Under the pieces are notes generated by a model. That model made no database searches. It saw only the letters and a list, made by a program, of their open reading frames with translations, and was not told the DNA's origin. Of a stretch of 64,000 nt of DNA, positions 1 through 10,395 are shown piece after piece. A program made the position numbers and the translations under genes. Within the stretch, counting starts at the first letter, position 1. Every line of letters begins with the position of its first letter. The stretch is from 2-12-FULL-35-23 sp965196985 (GTDB lineage Bacteria; Pseudomonadota; Gammaproteobacteria; UBA12402), in the NCBI GenBank assembly GCA_965196985.1, contig CBDALO010000150.1:12914-76913 (forward strand), written 5' to 3'.

Positions 1-76
1 CTTCAAACCCCTCCATCGCTAAAACATGTATGGCTTCTTCGATTAAGTTCTCATTTTTATAGCAGCTCATTGTCAT
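1..76 (-). CDS. IS256-family transposase, N-terminal fragment (runs off window)
   Basis: Only the first 25 or so residues are inside the window, beginning MTMSCYKNENLIEEAIHV, identical to the start of the 388-residue transposases at 10396-11562, 31246-32412 and 58882-60048. The start lies 107 bases inside the element end, as in the complete copies. Whether this copy is intact cannot be judged here. Confidence 0.85.
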   Translation of the reverse strand, partial: MTMSCYKNENLIEEAIHVLAMEGFE

Positions 77-183
77 TCCTCTTTTTTGGTTAAGTTTACC
101 TTAAAAGGAATTTCTAATCTGACTGAGTCGCCTGCTTATTTTCAGCAAGTCAATGGAATTTACAGAAAGGATGGCGCACTAGC
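1..183 (-). mobile_element. IS256-family element, copy A (right end only)
   Basis: The first 183 bases match the right end of the four other IS256-type copies in this window, ending in the shared terminus GGATGGCGCACTAGC. The rest lies left of the window. It sits inside the giant adhesin gene; the 8 bases just after it (aaccgttg) would be its target duplication, but the left partner is not visible. Confidence 0.9.
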
Positions 184-2418
184 AACCGTTGCACCCGGTT
201 TTAAGTTAGCTTGGTTGCTAGGGTTAGTATTATTCCAAACCGGCTTAGGTGGCAAAGGCACATTAAGGTTAAATGTCGCATAACTACTCGCCAAACCCAA
301 AGTATTAGTAAAACGGAAACTGATAGCATAAGTACCTGGAGCAATGTTATTAGGCAAACTTCCGCTTAACACATAATTACCACCATTATCAGCAACTGTT
401 AAACCACTTAATGCTGATCCCTGCAATGAAGTAGCCGTCGCGCCGTTATAGCTCACCTTAATGTAATCTGGGTCATCAGTTTTACTGGTGATATCAGTAA
501 AGTCACCACTAATACTAGGCACAAGGTCTGTAAAGTAGTTGTTTAAGGTAACTGCTGTAATCGCCGCACCAGGATTAACTGTTTGAGCATTTGGATTACC
601 CGAGGTTTGTGGCACGTTACCAATATTAAGTGTTAATGAAGCAGCCTTTTGCGCATAACCATTATTTACACTTGAATCATTCTTAGCGGTAAAGCTAATT
701 GTATAAGCACCTAGGTTAGCGACGCTTAATGAGCTAGGAATATTACCTGCTAAAGTGGTAACACCACCCGCTGCATCAAGTCGTAAACCTCCGCTAACCG
801 CTAGTGGTGAGTTAGCAAAAGTTGTTGAATCGCCATTATGAGTTACCTCAATTGAAGTCGTGTTATCCGCAGAAAAGCTAATCGGCGCAGCAGAGCTAAA
901 CGATGCATTCAGGTTAACCGTTGGGTTCAAGGCATCACCAGGCTTCTTAGTACTCTGTGCTGCTGGATTTTGGGTAAACTCAGGTGGTCCCACCGCTTTA
1001 TTAACAGTCAAGCTCAAACTAACAGCTTGTTTCGATTGGCCAAGGTCATTATGGGCATAGAAGGTAATGGCATAAGTCCCTGGCTTAACAACACTCGTTT
1101 CAGGAATAGAACCTGTCAATATACTGCCATCTAAAGTGAGGTGATAAGTTGAGTCATTGCTACCTACTTGCCCTAATGGTGAATTCGCCAAATCAAAGCT
1201 CCCACCACTCGGTGTAGTAACTTTGATTGAGTTAATATCCGTTGCTGAGAAAGTCAACTCACCGCTGAAGTTCGGGTTAGTAAAGTAATGACTTAGATCA
1301 ACAGGTGTAATAGCTGCTGCGGTACCAGCAGTTTGTGCCACTGGTGAAGCAGTCCCATTACGGGCAGGTAGTCCAGCATAATTAATCGTAACATCGACTG
1401 AATTTGAGTTACCTACTGAGTTAGTCGCTGTGACCTTAAGTGTTTTTGATTGCCCTGCATAAACAGCATTTGGAACACCAATAATTTCATCGGTAGAAAA
1501 GGTGCCATTATGACTATAAGCAAGCCCGCTTTGTGCCAAGGTATCAGGACTTACTAGCTCAGCAGTAACGCTAGATAAAGTTGCATGGCTAGCACCTGCG
1601 GCAATATGACTCGCTAAGTTAAGCAACGGTGCACTACTCGTATAACTTTGGCCTTGTTTAGCAACAATAGTCGTTGGGATATCATCAAACGTTGGCGCAC
1701 CCGTCTTAGCAACATTAAAGGTTAATGAAGCCTCACCAGTTGAGTAACCCGTGGTATTTTTACCATGAATAATAATCTGATAAGTACCAGCGGTTAAGCT
1801 ATTAGGGATTTTACCCGTCAAACTGCTACCAGAAAGCGTTATGCCATTAGTCCCTAAAGCCGAACTTGTTAACGGCTGGCGCTTATTATCAGGGTCAATC
1901 ACTTCAATCGAATTTTGCTCAGCAGCATCAAAACTTAACGAACCACTTAACGCTGGATTAGTAAAGAAACTACTCAAATCAATAGGCTGACTAAGTGACT
2001 GGCCTTGTGACAAAGCAAACGTTTCATCAACTCCACTATTAACAACCGGCAAGCCCGTGTAAGTTAAAGTAACGTTGGTCGTATTTGATTCATCGTTACT
2101 ATTGGTTACTGTGATTTGTAAAGTCTTAGTAGTACCCGCGTAGGCAGCATTTGCCGTACCAGTAATCTCAGCCGTTGAATAATCTGTATTATGAGTAAAG
2201 CTTAAGCCGCTCGCACTTAGCGTATTACCATCAGTTAGTTCAGCCGTAATACTCTTAATGCTACCACTACCCGGAACAAGATGTTTGGCAATATCAAGCA
2301 AAGGGGTCGTTGTGTAATTTTGTCCTTGATTAACAGTCAGTGCAGAAGGCATTTCAGTGAATTGTGGCTTACCCTGTGTTAAGGCAACATTTAATGTAAT
2401 CAACAAAGGAACCACAGC
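184..2418 (-). pseudogene. Adhesin Ig-like repeat segment 4 (most C-terminal visible)
   Basis: An open frame of about 745 codons of Ig-like repeats, continuous with segment 3 once the transposon at 2419-8044 is removed (joined residues GYAV + VPLLITLNV). The two alternating repeat motifs seen elsewhere are present, for example GLPARNGTASPVAQTAG and TLKVTATNSVGNSNSV. The segment has no start codon or signal peptide of its own. The gene continued past IS256 copy A to the left, so the C-terminus is unknown. Confidence 0.8.
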
Positions 2419-2534
2419 TGTTACGTCTATCTTTATTTAGGGGAATTGAGCTAGTTTTATCTCATAATAAACAAGGTTTTTAGTAACCTATCAAGGTAAA
2501 ATAACTTGATATAAAAACTATAGTGAAATTAGTC

Positions 2535-3079
2535 ATGCGCAGAATCATAAAAGCGATTAAAAGCCTGAGTGATTACCTGATCCTGCTGAAAAAAAATCCA
2601 GAGCTACTAAGGCCAGAGCAGTGCAGCCATTGCGGTGCAGGTGGACTATGGTCACATGGATCATATGATCGAAAACCAGATAGGAACCCAGGTAAAGGAC
2701 GCTCTTTAAATCCCACCCCTGTTTTGAGATTTTATTGTCATCAATGTAAACGTACTTGTTCAACCCTACCTGAGATACTTTCTCCAAAGCGTTGGTATTG
2801 CTGGTCAGTTCAGCAGGCAGTGTTAATGAGCGTGCTCCTGGGAAAAGTATTAGCTCATCAGGTCAGGAGCAAGGTGTTAGTCGACACACCGTTGCTAGGT
2901 GGTTTCACTGGTTGGTTGACCACTTCGTTGATTACTCCTTCCATATCAAAGCACATCCGTTGTGGTTACAGCTTGGGCGACATAGTGATCCACAAGCGTT
3001 TTGGTTGGCCTGCCTTGGTGAGCATGATTTATCGAGCATCATGCTTTTTCTTAACAACACAGGAGTGAGCATCCCATAA
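2535..3079 (+). pseudogene. Zinc-ribbon + helix-turn-helix protein of the transposon (frameshifted)
   Basis: First gene of the transposon; ATG at 2535 (a GTG lies four codons earlier). The first part holds a four-cysteine zinc ribbon, CSHCGAGG and, about 40 residues later, CHQCKRTC. After residue 103 or so the frame must shift by one base in the GGGAAAA tract (2840-2846). Beyond that the other frame continues with an HTH-like stretch, GVSRHTVARWFHWLVDHF, to the stop at 3079. With one more A the protein would be 181 residues. By position it is probably an accessory DNA-binding or targeting protein of the element, but I recognise no named function. Confidence 0.6.
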
Positions 3080-3476
3080 TTAATTAACGTGAAAAAAAGT
3101 TGAGATGGATATTTTCTGTAAACCTCACGACCCCACACAGTTTGAGCGTAGCATTCTCAACTCAAGTTGTGATTAACTCATTGCAAGTAGTTAAATCACA
3201 CAGGAATTGCAAAATGACCAAGCCCATTCACCCAACAGCACTGTTTCGCCTAAGTGTTTTAGGTGAGCTATGTAGCCGAAATAGTTTTGAGCATGGTGAG
3301 CTCAAGAGCATTATTAAAAGGTTGTCCCAGCAAACCTACAACATTCCAGGTAGTAAGCGTGTTCACCTCAGTGCTAAAACAATTGAGAATTGGTATTACG
3401 CCTGGTTAAAGCAGGGTATTGATGGATTAGTTCCTAAAACTCGACGAGACAAAGGCCAGTGTCACATCAATCCAGA

Positions 3477-4863
3477 GGGTGCTGCCTTTATATAATGTAG
3501 AAAATATAGCATAATATACACTTTAACTTGATTACGGATGGTGTTTGGATGTCAGCTAGAATTATCTCTGATGAAAATAATGAATTAACTATTGAACTCA
3601 AGCTTCCACTAAAAGGATCCATGCTTGAATGTGAGGATGCAATTCTTGACGGCCTTAATGAGGTTGGAACATTAGCCACTGAAAAAGCTTTAAGTAAGTT
3701 TGATGCAGATGGCTCTCCTATCCATGTTGGAAAAATAAAGCTAACAGCACGAAGTAGAGATGAAGCAAATTACCAAACGCCTTATGGAGTTGCTCGAGTT
3801 AAGCGTTATGTTTATCAAACCTCTAAAGGCGGGAAGATCTTTTGTCCTTTAGAAGATAAGGCTAGAATTATCCAAGGATCAACACCGCGATTTGCAAAAA
3901 TAATCTCACATAAATACTCAAACTTACCTGCTCCTAGTGTTATTGATGATCTCAAGGTCAATCATAACCGTAAAATCTCACATTCATACTTGCAACGGGC
4001 AACTGATTTTGTTGGCGGTATTGCACAAGCCAAAGAGGCTGAGTGGGAATATGAAGAGCCAAAGCTTGATGCAGGCATTGAGATGCTAAGTATTAGCTTA
4101 GATGGTGCATATGTTCTCACCGTTGATGATGGTTATAGAGAGAGCATGGTTGGAACTATTTCCATGTATGATAAGCATGGTGCACGCCTGCACACAACCT
4201 ACGTTGCAGCATCACCAGAATATGGAAAAGATGAATTCTTTAATAGGCTTGAAAAGGAAATAAAGCTGAAAAAGAAATATTACCCTGATGCTAAAACAAT
4301 TGGCGTTGCTGATGGAGCAAAAAATAATTGGCCATTTCTAAAAAAACATACTGATACGCAAATTTTAGATTTTTGGCATGCAACTGAATATCTCGGCGAA
4401 GCATCAAAGGCAGTATTTACCAAAAAATCTGAAAGAGATGAGCGTGATGTTTGGCTCGAAGAGAGATGTCATGACTTAAAGCACAAGAAAGGTGCGGCAG
4501 GTAGAATACTTGCTGAGCTTAAAGAGCATCTAAATAAAAACCTGAATAAATCGCTTAGAGAAAAGCTAGAAGGAACAATTACGTATTTTGAAAATAATAT
4601 TAAAGAAAAGCGAATGTCGTATCATAATTTGATTAAGCAGAATGCACCAATTGGCTCTGGCGTCACTGAAGCAGCATGTAAAACAATTGTTAAACAAAGA
4701 TTAGGCGGATCAGGAATGCGCTGGAAAGACAAGGGAATGAAAATCGTTTTATGCTTGAGAACGCTAGTAAAGACTAAAGGCAGATGGGATCAGTTTTGGG
4801 AGAAGGTCAATGATTTTGGCGTGCCAGCAGCAATATAGCCTACATTATATAGAGGCAGCACCC
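3477..4863 (+). mobile_element. ISKra4-family element, copy 1 (1387 bp)
   Basis: Terminal inverted repeats GGGTGCTGCCTTTATATAA and, on the other end, GGGTGCTGCCTCTATATAA. The 8-bp target duplication is aatccaga (3469-3476 and 4864-4871). The second copy at 54321-55707 has exactly the same length and ends. It carries one transposase gene. Confidence 0.9.
3549..4838 (+). CDS. ISKra4-family transposase, copy 1
   Basis: A 429-residue product from ATG 3549 (MSARIISDENNE); an in-frame TTG lies 7 codons upstream. It matches ISKra4-type transposases by overall layout: a D in SISLDGAYVLTV, a D in TIGVADGAKNNW followed by FLKKHTDTQILDFWHATEYL, and a C-terminal E in IGSGVTEAACKTIVKQRL. It is nearly identical to the copy at 54346-55635, differing at a handful of residues. 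It looks intact and probably active. Confidence 0.9.
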   Translation: MSARIISDENNELTIELKLPLKGSMLECEDAILDGLNEVGTLATEKALSKFDADGSPIHVGKIKLTARSRDEANYQTPYGVARVKRYVYQTSKGGKIFCPLEDKARIIQGSTPRFAKIISHKYSNLPAPSVIDDLKVNHNRKISHSYLQRATDFVGGIAQAKEAEWEYEEPKLDAGIEMLSISLDGAYVLTVDDGYRESMVGTISMYDKHGARLHTTYVAASPEYGKDEFFNRLEKEIKLKKKYYPDAKTIGVADGAKNNWPFLKKHTDTQILDFWHATEYLGEASKAVFTKKSERDERDVWLEERCHDLKHKKGAAGRILAELKEHLNKNLNKSLREKLEGTITYFENNIKEKRMSYHNLIKQNAPIGSGVTEAACKTIVKQRLGGSGMRWKDKGMKIVLCLRTLVKTKGRWDQFWEKVNDFGVPAAI

Positions 4864-5974
4864 AATCCAGAGCTACAAGAGTTAATTATTTCCACTAAAC
4901 AGGAAAGCCCTTCAAGATCAATTCCGACCGTGATTAAACTCTTAGAAACTCAAGGGAAGGTAGCACGAGGTGAATTATCTCACGCAACAGTTCACCGCTT
5001 ATTAGTAAAACACGGCCTGTCTAAAAGAACAGTCACACCTTCTAACCAAATTGAGCGCCGCTCATTTGAGGCGCTCACAGCTTGTGATATTTGGTATGGC
5101 GATGTCATGCATGGTCCAACGATTTACGATGGCCAAAGAAGAGTTAAAAGCTATTTGGTGAGTATTTTTGATGATGCCTCAAGGTTGGTCTGTCACAGTA
5201 AATTTTGTACTGATGAGAGTGCCATTACTATTGAGCATGTGTTGAAAGAGGCATTACTCAAACGTGGGCTTCCTGTTAAGCTCATCATTGACAACGGCCC
5301 TGCCTACCGTGCTAAAACGTTGCAAACCATTTGTGCTCGTTTGAAAATTCAATTGATTTACGGCAGGCCCTATGAACCGCAAAGCAAAGGCAAACTAGAG
5401 CGTTGGCATAGAACAGTACGCGAGCAATTCCTAGCTGAATGCAACCTGGATTCCATTCATAGTTTCAATGCGCTGAATGATCGATTTTGGGCTTGGGTTG
5501 AGCGTGTTTATCATCAAGCCTCGCAAAGCGCCCTGCCTGACAAGATGACCCCGTTACAACGCTATCAGCAAGACCTCACTAAAATTCAGCCGTTAGGTTG
5601 TTTGGCCGATAAGCTAGATGATTACTTCCTGCATCGCATTAAGCGCCGAGTCAGGAAGGATGGCACGGTAAGCTGGAATAATCGACTCTTTGAAGTTCCA
5701 TTTGAACTGGCTCAACAAGAGGTTTATTTAGTGGTTGATCCGCATAGTGACTCCGCCCGTCACGTCGAATCATTGGAATATCAATACCTTGGTGCAGTGG
5801 GAGAGCTGGACAAACATAACAACCTTTCTAGAACCCGAGCTAGACCTCAGATGCCGGAACAACCAGCAAGAAAAACCTCGCTAGTTGAGATTGTTTATAA
5901 CCAAGTTAAAGAGGATTTGGATATCACTGAGGAGATACCGTCTTAAACGTCAACAATAAATTGTAAAATTTTTA

Positions 5975-6925
5975 CTAGGCATCCGCTGAAAATGGCTGCT
6001 GTGTTTTTAGGATGCCATAAATCATATGCACCATTTTTCTCATAACAGCACAAATGGCTAGCTTCTTTGGCTTGCCTTTTTTGAGCAGCTTTTCATAAAA
6101 TTTCTTCAAAATAGGATTATGCCTTATAGCCACTAATGCCGGCATGTAAAGCGCCTTTCGCAACCAAGCACTACCAACCTTTGAGAGCCGTGATGAATTC
6201 AATGAAGTGCCTGATTGTGACTGGCTGGGATTTAAACCAATATGAGCAGCCAATTGTTTTGCGCCAGAAAATCTTTCAATATTATTAAAAAAAGCAGTTA
6301 GTGTTTGAGCGGTTTTATCACCAATGCCTGGGATGCTTTTAAGCAGCTCTGTGTTATTCTTCAGATCATCATCACTCGCGATCAGCTTACTAATTTCTTC
6401 CTGCAGTCGTAAAATTTCTTTTTCCATATAATCGATATGATTTTGTATAGAGCTAATAATTGTTTCTTCCGCTAGCTCCAGCCTGTTTTGTTCATTGCTG
6501 ACTTGGGAGGTTAATACTTCAGATCTCTGTATCAAAGCTCTTAGAGCCTCTATATTAGCTGGCAAAGGCTGCCATAGCGTTGGAGTAAAATGATTTGAAT
6601 AGTCCTTAATACTGACCGCATCGGCCTTGTCGGTCTTGTTTCGTATTAGCTGTCCTTTCATAAAAAACTTTATTCGTGCAGGATTAATTATACTGACATC
6701 ACACTTCTCACTATGTAAATAAAGAGCCAATGCATTACCGTATTTACCTGTTGATTCCATGCAAAAATGAAGTGACTGATCAGATAAAGATTGCGTCCAT
6801 TCTAATAACTCAGAAAAGCCCTCAGGATTATTATTAAAATGTTTAACGTGATCTTTTCCGCTAGTGGTGATAGCAGCAACAAAATCAGATTTTGCAATAT
6901 CAATACCAACACAATTTTTTTTCAT
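5975..6925 (-). CDS. IS110-family transposase (DEDD recombinase)
   Basis: 316 residues. The N-terminal RuvC-like DEDD domain shows D in GIDIAKSDF, E in CMESTGKYG, and the last acidic pair in RNKTDKADAV. A coiled middle region follows. The C-terminal Transposase_20 domain has the helix-hairpin SIPGIGDKTAQTL and the conserved serine region SQSQSGTS. Length and both domains are normal for the family, so it is probably functional. In this family the non-coding end of the element encodes a structured guide (bridge) RNA. Confidence 0.9.
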   Translation of the reverse strand: MKKNCVGIDIAKSDFVAAITTSGKDHVKHFNNNPEGFSELLEWTQSLSDQSLHFCMESTGKYGNALALYLHSEKCDVSIINPARIKFFMKGQLIRNKTDKADAVSIKDYSNHFTPTLWQPLPANIEALRALIQRSEVLTSQVSNEQNRLELAEETIISSIQNHIDYMEKEILRLQEEISKLIASDDDLKNNTELLKSIPGIGDKTAQTLTAFFNNIERFSGAKQLAAHIGLNPSQSQSGTSLNSSRLSKVGSAWLRKALYMPALVAIRHNPILKKFYEKLLKKGKPKKLAICAVMRKMVHMIYGILKTQQPFSADA

Positions 6926-7160
6926 TTGCTAGAGCCTCTTAAATTTTATTACACTAACAAACTTGGGAAATCATAGTTCGGATCAACCTTGCAAATACAG
7001 GCTCACAATGGCCTAAGATACCGTTCGATCTCATGAACTTATGAGGGTGGAAGGGAGCTAAATCTCCTCAACAGGATTAAATCCTAAGGACGAACACGGC
7101 TTCACCTTCCGCCTACCCAAGCATCCTTGGGATTGTAGCAATATTGTCATATCTCTACAG
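6926..7160 (-). ncRNA. Candidate IS110 bridge RNA region
   Basis: The 235 non-coding bases ahead of the IS110 gene contain several local hairpins: CTCAT...ATGAG near 7033, AGGATT...ATCCT near 7073, CCCAAG-catc-CTTGGG near 7118, and AGGC...GCCT near 7000. IS110-group elements encode their bridge RNA in the end upstream of the transposase, so position and folding fit. Guide loops were not resolved by eye. Confidence 0.4.
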
Positions 7161-7186
7161 TTATTTAAGATACAAGGATGAGTAAG

Positions 7187-7978
7187 ATGTATCTTCAACA
7201 TTTTGGCTTGAAATTTGATCCATTGGGTAAATCAAACATTATTGAATTGGCGCAGTCAAAGCGACTAGAACAGCAACTTAATGGTTTGCTAGAAACACGC
7301 GGCTTAGCAGTGATTACTGGCGACTCAGGGACAGGAAAGACCACGGCGCTAAGATACTGGAGCAATAAACTCAACCCGCTGACCCATCAAGTCATTTATC
7401 AATCAGACACTCACTTTCGGTCATTTGATGTGTACTCTCAGCTTGCCGAAAATCTAGGTTTAGAAAACTATTACCGATTCTCTAAACTTTGGAGAGACTT
7501 GAAGCAGAGCTTGATCGCGCTCTACCATGATAAAAACGTTCAGCCTATTTGGATCCTAGACGAGGCGCATCAGCTTAGTAATGATTTCATTCTACGATTA
7601 CCTGACTTCCTTAATTTCAGTTTTGACAGCAAAGACGTCATGACGATTATCTTATGTGGACTCCCATCACTTCTAGCAACATTGCAGAGACCAGCCTATG
7701 AACCTATCAACTCTAGAATTCAGTGCTTTATTAGGTGGCATGCAATTGAAGATAGCAGGGATTTTGAGAGCATTATTCACGCTGCTTTTGAGAAGGCAGG
7801 AATGAGCAGCAGCTTATTCACTGAAACAGGTATTCGTGCAGTACACATGGCCACAAAAGGTAGGCTTCGTTATGTTGATAGGCTCATGCGACATGCGTTG
7901 CTAATCGCCGCTAATATGAATTTAAACCATATACCGGATGATGTCATTAATCAGGCAATTCATGAGCTAAAAGGTTAA
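7187..7978 (+). CDS. TniB/ExeA-like AAA+ ATPase of the transposon
   Basis: 263 residues from ATG 7187. An ATG three codons earlier (7178) is possible, but AGGATGAG lies at a proper ribosome-binding distance from 7187, and family members usually begin MYxxHFGL, as here (MYLQHFGLKFDPLGKSN). Walker A is GDSGTGKTT, Walker B is PIWILDEAHQL, with a sensor-like ILCGLPSLL. In TniB/TnsC/IstB-type elements this ATPase selects the target and activates the transposase. It is intact, unlike its two partner genes in the same element. Confidence 0.85.
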   Translation: MYLQHFGLKFDPLGKSNIIELAQSKRLEQQLNGLLETRGLAVITGDSGTGKTTALRYWSNKLNPLTHQVIYQSDTHFRSFDVYSQLAENLGLENYYRFSKLWRDLKQSLIALYHDKNVQPIWILDEAHQLSNDFILRLPDFLNFSFDSKDVMTIILCGLPSLLATLQRPAYEPINSRIQCFIRWHAIEDSRDFESIIHAAFEKAGMSSSLFTETGIRAVHMATKGRLRYVDRLMRHALLIAANMNLNHIPDDVINQAIHELKG

Positions 7979-8044
7979 CTATTTGACACCATCTCACGCA
8001 AAATAGGTTGAGATGGTTTCTCTAAATTATTGTGGGACGTTACA

Positions 8045-8596
8045 CACTGCATAACCTACATTATTTTTGGCATGAATAGCAATAACATAAGTATCACTAG
8101 TAACCGCAGATAAAATGCTACCTGACAAAGTGCTACCAGTAAGTATTAGTCCTCCTGTTTTACCTAAGGAAGAACCTGTTAAGGTATTTGTACCATCAGG
8201 GCCAGTAATCTGAATCGAGCTAGCATTGTCATTAGCAAATGTATTACTGCCACTATTTGCAATACTATTAAAGTAACTTGCTAAATCAACCGAAATTGAT
8301 TGGCCTTTATTTTCATTAAGAACTAAGTTTGCTTCACTATTACGAGTAGGTAACCCAAGGTAATTAATCGTAATATCTTTCGTAGCTGTTAACCCTGCAC
8401 TGTTAGTAGCACTAATCTGCAAGGTTTTTTGTTGTCCTGCGTAGGTGCTGTTAACAGTACCAGCAAGGTAAATACTACTAAAGTCACTATTGGTAACCAG
8501 GCTTAAACCACTATCAATCAGGCTATCACCGTTGAGCAACTGCGCACTAACCTTAGTTAGTGAACCAGTACCCGCGTTAACCTGACCAGTTAAATT
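8045..8596 (-). pseudogene. Adhesin Ig-like repeat segment 3
   Basis: About 184 codons holding one type-1 repeat end and a full type-2 repeat (GLPTRNSEANLVLNENKGQS ... HAKNNVGYAV). It joins in frame to segment 2 across IS256 C through L-L-N-L-T-G-Q-V-N-A-G, and to segment 4 across the transposon. The transposon cut it in the last beta-strand of a repeat. Confidence 0.8.
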
Positions 8597-8678
8597 GATA
8601 GAGCGTTATTTTGTCTGTAAAAACCAACTTCAGTACTTAGAAAAACCTTTAAAATTCTAAATGGCACTCTATTGTACC

Positions 8679-10211
8679 GATAGAGCGTTATTTTGTCTGT
8701 AAAAACCAACTTCAGTACTTAGAAAAACCTTTAAAATTCTAAATGGCACTCTATTGTACCTGTCTCATCGCATAATATCTTAAATTAATTATGCTAATCA
8801 ATCTAAAAAATTATTTATACCTCAAATTTTTCTCCTCTCAAAATAAATTATTAACTTTTAGGTAATAGCAATTATATCTCGTTAATAAGAACAAGAATGA
8901 TCTATCCTAAAACCCTATGAAGCCTTATTATTCACTTCAACTTAAGTATCTAGGTGATCCGCTCCACTGGTCATCAATTTCCACTAAAACAGCTGATACG
9001 AGCCTTAGGCACGATTCAGTATTAGGGAAAATTCCAACTGTATGCGTCCTTCTTTTTACCTCTCTGTTTACGCGCTCAGCTATGTTACTGGTTCTTAATC
9101 TTTTTTGATGCGGCCTGTCAAAGTTCATCACTACTAAGCCCTCCGGTATATTCACTTCCAACCAAGAAGAAAGCTCTGGTGCTGTTTGCTGATATTTATC
9201 TACCGCCATAGCCAATAGTCTTTCCGACTCATGAATGTTTGAGGCATTAAATATAGCTGTAATCTCCTCAGCTACTGGTTCCTTCATTGAGCGCTTTGGT
9301 ATGTGAGCCTGAGCATTTTGCTGCAAATGAAATTGGCAGCGTTGCCAAGGAACACTGGGGGAACACAGCTCTTCTAGCGGCTTTTAGGCCAGTATGAGCG
9401 TCGCTAGTAATCAACTCAATACCATGTATACCTCGCTCAACCAACTGCTGAAGAAAATCACGCCAATGTACCTCAGCCTCTGATAACGCAACAGAAACAC
9501 CTAGCACTGTTCTCTTGCCGGTTGATTCATCAAAGCCATAGGCTATCAATACCGCACAGTCTTGTACTGTGCCGCTAGTGCGCACCTTCTCATAACGTGC
9601 ATCTAGCCAAAGATATTTTATCTTTCCTAACGGCTTATTTCGCCATTTCTTTAAATCTTCATCCAACAATTTAGCGCAACGGCTTACCTCTGTGCTTGAA
9701 ATATCTGTTCCACAGAGTTGCTTTAGCACCTTTTCAACTTTGCGCGTGGAAACCCCATGCACATACATTTCAGCGACAGCCAGCTTAAGTGCTCTATCAG
9801 AGCGTACACCTCGCTCTAAGACTGATGGATAGAAGGCTTCATTGGAGTCTCTAACCTGCGGTATCTGTAGCTCAAGCTGACCTTGACCTGTGTTAATTAA
9901 CCTTGGTTTAAAGCCGTTCGCATATCCGTTTCTATCGCCAGTTCGCTCATAAGGACTGGCATTTAAATGGCGCTCCCTTTCTATTAACATAGCCTCATTC
10001 ATCAACCTGGAGACAAGCTTAGGTAAAGCTTCAAACCCCTCCATCGCTAAAACATGTATGGCTTCTTCGATTAAGTTCTCATTTTTATAGCAGCTCATTG
10101 TCATTCCTCTTTTTTGGTTAAGTTTACCTTAAAAGGAATTTCTAATCTGACTGAGTCGCCTGCTTATTTTCAGCAAGTCAATGGAATTTACAGAAAGGAT
10201 GGCGCACTAGC
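8679..10211 (-). mobile_element. IS256-family element, copy B (inserted into copy C)
   Basis: A 1533-bp copy with the same ends as the 1532-bp copies D and E. It is flanked by the 8-bp duplication attgtacc (8671-8678 and 10212-10219), which lies inside the left end of copy C. The one-base excess is an extra G at 9357-9361. Confidence 0.9.
8937..10104 (-). pseudogene. IS256-family transposase, copy B, frameshifted
   Basis: The frame runs from 10104 to a break at the run of five G bases (9357-9361); the other copies have four. The remaining C-terminal part continues in another frame to 8937. The rest is almost identical to copy C. The insertion separates the D and D parts of the catalytic domain from the C-terminal E, so this copy should not make active transposase. 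Confidence 0.9.
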
Positions 10212-10395
10212 ATTGTACCTGTCTCATCGCATAATATCTTAAATTAATTATGCTAATCAATCTAAAAAATTATTTATACCTCAAATTTTTCTCCTCTCAA
10301 AATAAATTATTAACTTTTAGGTAATAGCAATTATATCTCGTTAATAAGAACAAGAATGATCTATCCTAAAACCCTATGAAGCCTTATTATTCACT

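Larger units (their letters stand above)
3214..5946 (+). pseudogene. DDE (rve/TniA-like) transposase interrupted by ISKra4
   Basis: The N-terminal part (ATG 3214, MTKPIHPTALFRLSV; preceded by AGGAA) contains an HTH-type region with KTIENWYYAWLKQGIDGL. ISKra4 then intervenes at 3477-4863, and the C-terminal part resumes at 4872. Removing ISKra4 and one copy of aatccaga gives a continuous 445-residue frame through H-I-N-P-E-L-Q. The integrase core shows D in IWYGDVMHG, D in LIIDNGPAYRAK and E in PQSKGKLERWHR, so the DDE triad was intact. The C-terminal Mu-type barrel region includes SWNNRLFEVP. The transposon is probably immobile without help in trans. Confidence 0.8.
5950..7165 (-). mobile_element. 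IS110-family element (boundaries approximate)
   Basis: A DEDD-type IS110 transposase gene with about 235 non-coding bases upstream of its start, placed between the transposase and ATPase genes of the host transposon. No clear terminal repeats or target duplication are visible, which is usual for IS110. The borders are therefore inferred from the ends of the neighbouring host-transposon genes (5946 and 7178). Confidence 0.65.
2419..8044 (+). mobile_element. TniA/TniB-type (IS21/Tn7-superfamily-like) transposon, itself carrying ISKra4 and IS110
   Basis: Termini TGTTACGTC (left) and GACGTTACA (right) are near-perfect inverted 9-mers of the TG...CA type. The flanking hexamers are cacagc (2413-2418) and cactgc (8045-8050), a 6-bp target duplication with one mismatch. 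Keeping only cactgc rebuilds the adhesin codons GYAVVP. Cargo in order: a zinc-ribbon/HTH protein, a DDE transposase, an AAA+ ATPase. An ISKra4 copy (3477-4863) splits the transposase and an IS110 element (about 5950-7165) sits between transposase and ATPase. The family assignment is by gene content only. Confidence 0.75.

Noticed and set aside
2419..8044. A CRISPR-associated Tn7-like transposon
   Set aside because: TniA- and TniB-like genes are present, but no TniQ or Cas genes and no array were found inside the ends.
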